The translations under genes and the position numbers were made by a program. Positions 1 through 5,475 of a stretch of 6,746 nucleotides of DNA are shown piece by piece. Source of the DNA: an uncultured Collinsella sp. (GTDB taxonomy: Bacteria; Actinomycetota; Coriobacteriia; Coriobacteriales; Coriobacteriaceae); contig URZJ01000097.1 of the NCBI GenBank assembly GCA_900552395.1, positions 1 to 6,746 of the forward strand, in the 5' to 3' direction. Under the pieces are notes generated by a model. That model had not been told where the DNA came from. It saw only the letters and a program-made list of their open reading frames with translations, and searched no databases. Every line of letters starts with the position of its first letter. Positions within the stretch are counted from its first letter, which is position 1.

Positions 1-117
1 ACGGACGAGAATCGTGCCCGTGGTTACCGTCTGGCCGGCATAGCGCTTCGTGCCAAGGCGCTGACCGCGGGAGTCACGGCCATTACGGGAGGAACCGAGT
101 CCTTTTTTGTGTGCCAT
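1..117 (-). CDS. rpmA: 50S ribosomal protein L27 (bL27), N-terminal part, runs off the left edge
   Basis: Ribosomal protein L27 sits in the large subunit with its N-terminal tail close to the peptidyl transferase centre. Only the first 39 residues are in the window. They begin MAHKKGLGSSRNGRDS and continue through GQRLGTKRYAGQ, the hallmark start of the family, which is usually about 85-95 residues long. The ATG is at 115-117. An AGTAGG ribosome binding site (plus-strand cctact, 126-131) lies 8 bases upstream. The protein starts directly with the mature AHKKG sequence, without the extra N-terminal peptide that many Firmicutes remove with the Prp protease. The gap to rplU is 33 bases with no visible hairpin, so the two genes are probably cotranscribed. 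The gene is read leftward out of the window, where obg is the usual next gene in this neighbourhood (inferred, not seen). Confidence 0.96.
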   Translation of the reverse strand, partial: MAHKKGLGSSRNGRDSRGQRLGTKRYAGQTVTTGTILVR

Positions 118-150
118 TGTGTATACCTACTCTTTCGTTACGAGTGTAAT

Positions 151-525
151 CTACTCGGCGACGGGAGCCTCGGCAACAGCCTCGGCCTCTGCCTTGACAG
201 CCTTCTTGGCGCGGGACGTAGCCTGGACCTTCACGATCTTCAGCTTGGTGAGCTGCTGACGGTGACCCTTCAGACGACGATAGCGCTTACGCTTGTGGAA
301 CTTGAAGACCAGCTGCTTCTCGCCCTTGAACTGCTCAACGATCTGAGCGGTAACCTTGGCCTTGGCCAGCTTGTCGGGATCGGTGACGATCTTCTTACCA
401 TCGTTGAGGAAGATGACCGGCAGGGTGACCTTGTCGCCCTCATTGCCCTCGATCTTCTCGACGGTGATGACATCGTCGGTGGCGACCTTGTACTGCTTGC
501 CGCCCGTGTTAACGATTGCGTACAT
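151..525 (-). CDS. rplU: 50S ribosomal protein L21 (bL21) with acidic C-terminal tail
   Basis: L21 is a large-subunit protein that binds 23S rRNA. The 124-residue product starts MYAIVNTGGKQYKV, typical of the family, and has the L21 signature near residues 78-95 (KRKRYRRLKGHRQQLT). The core ends at about residue 102, close to the usual total length of about 103. The rest is a tail of roughly 22 residues: a short basic part (SRAKKAVK) followed by an Ala/Glu-rich end (AEAEAVAEAPVAE). I chose the ATG at 523-525 because AAGGG lies 9 bases upstream and the family begins at MYAI. An in-frame ATG at 544-546 would add MHEGQVN but has no ribosome binding site. A promoter lies just upstream at 568-596, and rpmA follows after 33 bases. 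Confidence 0.97.
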   Translation of the reverse strand: MYAIVNTGGKQYKVATDDVITVEKIEGNEGDKVTLPVIFLNDGKKIVTDPDKLAKAKVTAQIVEQFKGEKQLVFKFHKRKRYRRLKGHRQQLTKLKIVKVQATSRAKKAVKAEAEAVAEAPVAE

Positions 526-534
526 GTTTACTTG

Positions 535-540
535 CCCTTC
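535..540 (-). promoter_or_regulatory. Ribosome binding site of rplU
   Basis: GAAGGG on the minus strand (plus-strand cccttc), 9 bases before the ATG at 523-525. It decides the rplU start, because it would lie inside the coding sequence if the upstream in-frame ATG at 544-546 were used. That ATG has no comparable site. Confidence 0.7.
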
Positions 541-567
541 ATGCATCAGTTAGTGCAACAGCCGAAT

Positions 568-596
568 ATAGTAGCAGGCGAAAATACCCCCGTCAA
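568..596 (-). promoter_or_regulatory. Predicted sigma-70/sigma-A promoter for rplU-rpmA
   Basis: Read on the minus strand, the -35 box is TTGACG (591-596, five of six bases matching TTGACA). A 17-base spacer (574-590) follows, then the -10 box TACTAT (568-573, four of six matching TATAAT and keeping the important TA...T). Transcription would start near 561, giving a leader of about 36 bases before the rplU ATG. The -35 box overlaps the TGA stop codon (593-595) of the preceding gene. The 17-base spacing and the position in the only sizeable gap of the window support the call. It would let the ribosomal protein genes be expressed separately from the wall and radical SAM genes upstream. Confidence 0.7.
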
Positions 597-1405
597 CGAG
601 TATGTGGAGCAAATCCACAAGTTCGCACAGGTATGGGGCTGACGAGTCGGCCCTCGTCGTCCTCGCATGCTTGATTCTGACGCTCGACATCGTAGGAGCA
701 GATGGTCACGAGGTCTTGCATACCGGTGGAAACAATAGGTGCATCCACGCCCGGGGTCAAGCCCTGCAACAAAACATCAGCAGCGGAAAGCAAAATTTCC
801 GGACGCATGGAGCCCTCGTTGTCGGCATGGGTGTCGAGCATGAGCACCAGATGGTCCGGACGCTCCCCAGCCGTGAGCTCATAGCCCACGAGCGTGTGAT
901 CCAAATCCAAGCGCTTGCTCTTTTTGCCGCGCGCGTAGTCGATGCCATGGTCGGCGCGCAGCGTGTCGATCGCACGACGCACCTCGTCGGCGCTTACGGG
1001 CGCCTCGGGATCCAAGTGCAGGTCGATGCGATACGACAGACGCGTGAGCTGCGCCGTCAACGCCGGCGTGCGCACGTCGATATACGCCGCCTCGATGGGC
1101 GCCAGATCGGCCGGTGACGCCGCAGCCAGGCGCCCAAACGCCTCGTCGAGCGCCACGAACTCGGTCATAAACAGGTCATACCACTCGCAGGTCGACGACG
1201 TACCCACCGGTAGCGCCGAAGAGAAGCCCACGCGCATGTGCGGAGAGAAGCCCTGCGTGACGGCATAGGGAAGTCCCGCACGGCGCACGATGCGCTCAAT
1301 GGTATGGATTACTTCGAGATGGCCCAGGTACTTAAGGCGATCGCGCTTGCCATAGCGAACACGAAGCCTAAAGAGCGTGGGGTTGTCGGTCAGGCGCTCA
1401 CTCAT
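593..1405 (-). CDS. TIGR03936/DUF2344 family radical SAM-linked protein
   Basis: This family is encoded next to, or fused to, TIGR03960 radical SAM proteins; its function is not established. The 270-residue product shows the family pattern at its N-terminus: RLRVRYGKRDRLKYLGHLEV (residues 13-32), then RRAGLPYAVTQGFSPHMRVGF (41-61, with the conserved GFSPH) and SALPVGTSSTCEWYDL (63-78). The middle (about 120-240) is a mixed alpha/beta region with KKSKRLDLDH at 161-170. The last 30 residues (about 241-270) look like a variable tail with two cysteines (C247, C263). Its ATG overlaps the TGA of the preceding radical SAM gene in an ATGA arrangement (1402-1405), and its own ribosome binding site is weak. 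Translation is therefore probably coupled, as expected for two proteins made in matched amounts. It has no CxxxCxxC motif of its own and no signal peptide. A cytoplasmic helper or substrate-handling role for the radical SAM partner is an inference. Confidence 0.88.
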   Translation of the reverse strand: MSERLTDNPTLFRLRVRYGKRDRLKYLGHLEVIHTIERIVRRAGLPYAVTQGFSPHMRVGFSSALPVGTSSTCEWYDLFMTEFVALDEAFGRLAAASPADLAPIEAAYIDVRTPALTAQLTRLSYRIDLHLDPEAPVSADEVRRAIDTLRADHGIDYARGKKSKRLDLDHTLVGYELTAGERPDHLVLMLDTHADNEGSMRPEILLSAADVLLQGLTPGVDAPIVSTGMQDLVTICSYDVERQNQACEDDEGRLVSPIPVRTCGFAPHTR

Positions 1406-3279
1406 GCGCGATCACCCATCAATACATTCTTGACGTGGAGCGTGGGGCAGATTCCGCAGCCGGTGCACGACGTGCGGGTGCAGTCGGGAGTCGTGACACC
1501 CTCGAGCGAGCGACGGTACTCGCGCTCGAGGAAGCCACGCGTGCAGCCGGGGCTCACATGCTCCCACGGCAGGCGCCAGTCCAACTCGTAGGGCAGGTGC
1601 ACGAGCTCATTGAGGTCGATGCCGTTTTTGGCAGCAGCCTCCTTCCAGTTATCGAGCGAGAAATGCTCTACCCAGGCGTCAAAGCGAGAGCCCGAGCGCC
1701 AAGCGTCGATGATGACGGGCGTCATGTCACGACCGGCGCGGGACAGCGCGGCCTCGATGAGCGAGGTCTCGGCATCGTGGTAATGAACGCGGACGGCACG
1801 GTTGCGAACGCTCGTGATGAGCAGCTTCTGGCGACGCTTGACGTCGTCGTAGTCGAGCTGCGGGCACCACTGGAACGGCGTGGCAGCCTTGGGGATAAAG
1901 ACCGAAACCGAGATCGACACCGAGATCGAGCCGCGACGAGCCTTGGGCACCACGGAACGACCGAGCTCCAGCACGTGATCGGCCAGATTGGCGATGGCCA
2001 CGATGTCCTCGTCGCGCTCGCCGGGAAGGCCCATCATAAAGTAGAGCTTCATGCGGTTCCAGCCGGCCTCGAAGGCCGCCTTGGCCGCACGGTCCAGGTC
2101 CTCCTCGGTCACGTTCTTGTTAATGATGTCGCGCATGCGCTGGCTGCCGGCCTCGGGCGCGAACGTCAGGCCGCCCTTCTTTTCGCCGGCGACCGACTCG
2201 GCCATATCCACGCCAAACGAATCCAAGCGCTGCGACGGAATAGACACGCGAATACCCGTATCTTCCAGGCGACGGTTGAGCCTGTCAAGCACGTCACGAA
2301 TGCAGGAGTGGTCGGTCGTGGAGAGCGAGGTCAGCGACACCTCGTCATAGCCGGTCTTTTCCAGACCCTGAATCACCGACGAGACGATCTGGTCGGCCGA
2401 ACGCTCACGCACCGGGCGATACGTCATGCCGGCCTGGCAAAAACGACAGCCGCGAGCGCAGCCGCGCAGAATCTCGATAGACAGGCGGTCGTGAACCAGC
2501 TGCGCATAGGGCACGCACGACTGCGACAGCGGATTCGTGGCGCCGAAATCCTCGACGACGCGTTTGTAGACCACGGTCGGCGCATCCTTGCCCTCGCGCG
2601 GCACGGTGTAGCCGTGCGGCGAGCAGGGCTCGTCGTGACGAACCTCATAGAGCGACGGCACGTAGTTGCCGGCAATGGATGCAAGCTGCTCAACAATCTG
2701 CGCGCGCGGGACTCCTTCGTCGCGCAGGCGGCGATGCAGCTGGCAGGTCTCGAGCAGCGATTCCTCGCCCTCGCCGATGAGGATGGCATCGAAGAAGGCC
2801 GCGTACGGCTCGGGGTTGTACACCGAGGGGCCGCCGGCGATGATGATGGGGTCGTCTTCCCCTCGGTCGGCCGCTAACAGCGGAATGCCAGCGAGATCGA
2901 GTGCCTCAAGGAAGTTCGTCACCGCCATCTCGTGCGGCACATGCAGGCCGACGATATCAAACGAAGCGACCGGCGCTGCACCCTCGAGCGAGAGCAGCGG
3001 AATGCCTGCCTCGCGCATAGCGTCACCCATATCGGGCCACGGCACATAGCCACGCTCGCAGGAGATGCCCTCGGCCTGGTTAAGGATGTTGTAGAGGATG
3101 GCGATACCCTGGTTGGGCAGACCAACCTCGTACACATCCGGGTAGATCAGGCAGCAACGGTAGTCGGCATCGGCCTTGGAAAGCGTGCCCCACTCGTGAT
3201 CGATATAGCGACTCGGCTTTTCGACCTTGGCGAGCAGCGGCTCAATTAAATGAAAACAGTCTTGATACGGAACGCGCAA
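1402..3279 (-). CDS. TIGR03960 family radical SAM protein with N-terminal B12-binding-like domain
   Basis: A 625-residue protein, close to the usual family length. Residues about 40-180 form a B12-binding-like Rossmann domain (YPDVYEVGLPNQG at 46-58; AGGPSVYNPEPYAAFFDAIL at 148-167, followed by IGEGEE). I see no canonical DxHxxG cobalamin-ligand motif, so cobalamin binding is uncertain. The radical SAM core starts near residue 268, with the 4Fe-4S cluster motif C274-x3-C278-x2-C281 (RGCARGCRFCQAG). It continues through LTFAPEAGSQRMRDIINKNV (371-390) and KLYFMMGLPGE (411-421). A second cysteine cluster lies at the C-terminus (C600, C605, C608, C611) and could hold another metal site. The reaction and substrate are unknown. 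The start is a TTG codon (3277-3279), chosen because AGGGG lies 7 bases upstream. The gene overlaps its TIGR03936 partner by 4 bases and follows the DUF697-like gene by 10 bases. Confidence 0.92.
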   Translation of the reverse strand: MRVPYQDCFHLIEPLLAKVEKPSRYIDHEWGTLSKADADYRCCLIYPDVYEVGLPNQGIAILYNILNQAEGISCERGYVPWPDMGDAMREAGIPLLSLEGAAPVASFDIVGLHVPHEMAVTNFLEALDLAGIPLLAADRGEDDPIIIAGGPSVYNPEPYAAFFDAILIGEGEESLLETCQLHRRLRDEGVPRAQIVEQLASIAGNYVPSLYEVRHDEPCSPHGYTVPREGKDAPTVVYKRVVEDFGATNPLSQSCVPYAQLVHDRLSIEILRGCARGCRFCQAGMTYRPVRERSADQIVSSVIQGLEKTGYDEVSLTSLSTTDHSCIRDVLDRLNRRLEDTGIRVSIPSQRLDSFGVDMAESVAGEKKGGLTFAPEAGSQRMRDIINKNVTEEDLDRAAKAAFEAGWNRMKLYFMMGLPGERDEDIVAIANLADHVLELGRSVVPKARRGSISVSISVSVFIPKAATPFQWCPQLDYDDVKRRQKLLITSVRNRAVRVHYHDAETSLIEAALSRAGRDMTPVIIDAWRSGSRFDAWVEHFSLDNWKEAAAKNGIDLNELVHLPYELDWRLPWEHVSPGCTRGFLEREYRRSLEGVTTPDCTRTSCTGCGICPTLHVKNVLMGDRA

Positions 3280-3286
3280 CGGAAAA

Positions 3287-3291
3287 CCCCT
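3287..3291 (-). promoter_or_regulatory. Ribosome binding site supporting a TTG start for the radical SAM gene
   Basis: AGGGG on the minus strand (plus-strand cccct), 7 bases before the TTG at 3277-3279. It overlaps the TAG stop (3290-3292) of the preceding DUF697-like gene, so ribosomes finishing that gene could restart here. It decides the TTG start, since there is no ATG or GTG in frame in the first codons. Confidence 0.65.
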
Positions 3292-4219
3292 AAGCAGCGA
3301 GATCGGACGCGTCTTGGTAGGACGCCATAGGACGGGTAGCGCCCGCGACCGTGGTCACCAGATCGCGAACGCGGGAGAACGTGGCAGTGACCACCTCGTT
3401 GGCACGGCTGTAGTCGACATCGCGCTCGTAGAGCGAAACGAGCGCACGGCCCATGCCATAGGTGCCCGCGGCAGCAGTGAGCGCCTTGACGGCAAACCCA
3501 ATATGCGGCGTCTGCTTGACGAGCGCGCGGGTGACCGCGCGGATCACAAGACCGCCGACAAGCACGCCCGCGACCTCGTAGCCGCGCTCAGGCTTAATGC
3601 CGCGTCCAAAGACGGCAGCGAGCTCAAAGAGCATGCCCACCTGCGCCAGCGCCATAACGGGATAATCGGCGCCCGGCAAAAACACCAGCGCACCGGTCGC
3701 CATATTAGTGAGCGCGCACGAGGTGATGATACGATTGGCCGCCGCGATGCGCATGAAGGCAAAGTTCGCCGCAAAAGCCGTTTCCCTTTCGGTGCGATCG
3801 AGAATCCAGCGGGCAAGCGTCTCGAGCAGATACGTCTTATCGGTTGCCGCTACCACGCCGAGCATGGGCGTGGACTCCTCGATAAACGGCACCTCCACAG
3901 CTGACTCGGCAAGCACGCACACGGGCGCGCCGGCGATCACGAGCTCCTGCACGGCACTCTCCAAGCGGTCGGAACCGCACGAGAGCACCAGTACCACATC
4001 GGTATCGGTCTTTGGAGCAATTCGCTCCTCCCCCAGACGCTCGACGCGCACAATGCCCGAGGTCGTCTGCGGCACAAAGGCGTCACGCACCGTCTCGGCC
4101 AGAAAGCGCGAGGCGGACGAATCCAAATAGACCGAGACGCGCACCGGCGTATCGGAATCCTTCTTAACGGACGCGCCCATCTTAAAAGCGCGGGTCAGCT
4201 TATCTACGGGAATTTTCAT
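3290..4219 (-). CDS. DUF697-like protein with a degenerate GTPase-like N-terminal half
   Basis: A 309-residue protein of unknown function. The C-terminal part (about 150-265) has the character of DUF697: AANRIITSCALTNMATGALV (159-178), FLPGADYPVMALAQVGMLFE (180-199) and a hydrophobic, glycine-rich stretch at 214-262 (VAGVLVGGLVIRAVTRALV). These segments could insert in or lie on the membrane. The N-terminal part has beta strands at 26-31 (VRVSVY), 75-80 (VVLVLS) and 99-103 (PVCVL), then GVVAATDKTYLLETLARWIL (121-140). This is the layout of the later part of an Era-like G domain, whose fusion to DUF697 is known, but I find no GxxxxGK[ST] P-loop and no NKxD. Nucleotide binding is therefore doubtful. 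The ATG at 4217-4219 has a very strong GGAGGGG site 6 bases upstream. The gene lies 18 bases after rodA and 10 bases before the radical SAM gene, so it is probably in the same operon. A role in envelope growth is only a guess from position. The DUF697 assignment is from memory of the family pattern, not from a search. Confidence 0.7.
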   Translation of the reverse strand: MKIPVDKLTRAFKMGASVKKDSDTPVRVSVYLDSSASRFLAETVRDAFVPQTTSGIVRVERLGEERIAPKTDTDVVLVLSCGSDRLESAVQELVIAGAPVCVLAESAVEVPFIEESTPMLGVVAATDKTYLLETLARWILDRTERETAFAANFAFMRIAAANRIITSCALTNMATGALVFLPGADYPVMALAQVGMLFELAAVFGRGIKPERGYEVAGVLVGGLVIRAVTRALVKQTPHIGFAVKALTAAAGTYGMGRALVSLYERDVDYSRANEVVTATFSRVRDLVTTVAGATRPMASYQDASDLAA

Positions 4220-4237
4220 AGCAAACCCCTCCAGCGG

Positions 4238-5464
4238 TTACGCGGCGCCCGAACGATGCCGCCATATGGATTGTACGATACCCACCGTCAGCAGCTGAAT
4301 CATCATCGAAGACGAACCGAAGCTAATAAACGGTAGCGGAATACCGGTAATCGGCATCATGCCAATGCACATGCCGATGTTTTCGAAGGTCTGGAACGCC
4401 CACATGCCAACGATGCCCACACACGATAGGCGCAAGAACAGCGACTCACACTCAAAGGCGACGCGAATCGTCGAAAAGATCAGCAGCACGTAGAGGCATA
4501 GGAGCAAAAAGGAACCGCAAAAGCCAAAGGTCTCGGACAGGAAGGCGAAGACGAAGTCAGTGTGGAACTCGGGCAGAAAGCCGCCGGCCGACTGCGTCGC
4601 ATGGCCCAAACCCTTACCAAAGAAGCCACCCGAGCCAACGGCGATAAGCGACTGCTGCAGGTTGTAGGCATCGTCCGAATCGGCATTATCGGGGTCGATA
4701 AAGACCGTCAGGCGGTTCATCTGATACTGCTTGATGAGCACATCGTGGCCGAGCAACGAATCAAAGACCGAATCGAGCGCCAGGACGAGGGCTACCAGGC
4801 CCACGAGCAGGGCCAGGGTCGACAGCACCCATTCGCGGCGCGCACCGCTCATGCAGATGACGATGGCGCCCGAGACCAGCACGACCAGGCCCGAGCCCAG
4901 GTCGCCCATGGCGACGACGGCCAAAAACGGGATGGACAGCATGCCGCAGAGCTTGACGTAGTCGCGAACGGTATCGATGCGGCCGTTATACTGCGAGCCA
5001 AGCGTGGCAATAAAGAAGATGGTGATGAGCTTGGCAAGCTCGACCGGCTGGAATGTCAAGCCGATACCGGGAATCTTGATCCAGCCCGTCATGCCCAGAC
5101 CGCCCGTATAGGACAGACCCGGAATCTTGGGCGAGAAGATCACGATCAGGTCGATGACGAGCAACGCCGTCGAGAAATTGGAAATACCGCGCAGGTCGGT
5201 ACGCCAGACCAGCACCGCCAGCAACGCCCCGATACCAATTCCCAGCAGATGGCGTGAGAACGAAGCATCGGCCTTAAACTGCGAAGCCGACCAAATAATG
5301 ATGGCACCGTAGGCGACAAGCGCCACTGTAGCCACGAGCACACCGATATGCACCTTTTGACGAAACGTGCCGCGCGAGGCCGAAAGTTGCTTGTTGACGC
5401 GGTCCAGGCTGCTGCGAGAGCCGGTCTTGGTTGAACGGAACAGATCCGCCGGAGAAAAATCCAT
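4238..5464 (-). CDS. rodA: RodA, SEDS-family peptidoglycan glycosyltransferase
   Basis: RodA polymerises lipid II into glycan strands during side-wall growth, working as a complex with PBP2. The 408-residue protein starts with a cytoplasmic tail of about 38 residues, basic and serine-rich, followed by about ten hydrophobic segments, as expected for SEDS proteins. Family motifs are clear: GMTGWIKIPGIGLTFQPVEL (124-143, with W128 and the QPxE element at 139-142), GDLGSGLVVL (187-196), YQMNRLTVFIDP (247-258), LPEFHTDFVFAFLSETFGF (297-315) and NIGMCIGMMPITGIPLPFIS (362-381). D303 in the HTDF motif corresponds to the catalytic aspartate known from studied RodA proteins. The usual SYGGSS near the end reads SFGSSS here (381-386). 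The assignment to RodA rather than FtsW rests on the preceding PBP2 gene, 9 bases away. An AGGAGG site 5 bases before the ATG overlaps the mrdA stop codon. Confidence 0.95.
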   Translation of the reverse strand: MDFSPADLFRSTKTGSRSSLDRVNKQLSASRGTFRQKVHIGVLVATVALVAYGAIIIWSASQFKADASFSRHLLGIGIGALLAVLVWRTDLRGISNFSTALLVIDLIVIFSPKIPGLSYTGGLGMTGWIKIPGIGLTFQPVELAKLITIFFIATLGSQYNGRIDTVRDYVKLCGMLSIPFLAVVAMGDLGSGLVVLVSGAIVICMSGARREWVLSTLALLVGLVALVLALDSVFDSLLGHDVLIKQYQMNRLTVFIDPDNADSDDAYNLQQSLIAVGSGGFFGKGLGHATQSAGGFLPEFHTDFVFAFLSETFGFCGSFLLLCLYVLLIFSTIRVAFECESLFLRLSCVGIVGMWAFQTFENIGMCIGMMPITGIPLPFISFGSSSMMIQLLTVGIVQSIWRHRSGAA

Positions 5465-5469
5465 CGCAA

Positions 5470-5475
5470 CCTCCT
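5470..5475 (-). promoter_or_regulatory. Ribosome binding site of rodA overlapping the mrdA stop codon
   Basis: A perfect AGGAGG (plus-strand cctcct) 5 bases before the rodA ATG. Its first two bases belong to the TAG stop codon of mrdA (5474-5476). This arrangement favours linked translation of PBP2 and RodA, which work as a pair. Confidence 0.8.

Noticed and set aside
544..546. Upstream in-frame ATG for rplU adding MHEGQVN
   Set aside because: It has no ribosome binding site, and L21 proteins normally begin at MYAI, which has one.
526..561. Possible L21 leader RNA in the rplU upstream region
   Set aside because: The predicted leader is only about 36 bases and shows no stable hairpin beyond the small ATGCAT palindrome, which is too little for a structured regulatory RNA.
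109..642. 177-codon open frame on the plus strand over rplU
   Set aside because: It lies entirely opposite rplU and its promoter; its leucine-rich translation is the complement of the L21 coding sequence.
1900..1929. Short repeat-like DNA (alternating atcgacaccgag units)
   Set aside because: It encodes the alternating Ser/Val/Ile strand before FIPKAATPFQW, which is normal in the TIGR03960 family. It is not a DNA repeat element.
1435..2877. Long open reading frame of 480 codons on the plus strand
   Set aside because: It is antisense to the radical SAM gene, which has clear family motifs. Its translation is low-complexity and rich in Arg, Ala and His with no recognisable domain, as expected for a shadow frame in GC-rich DNA.
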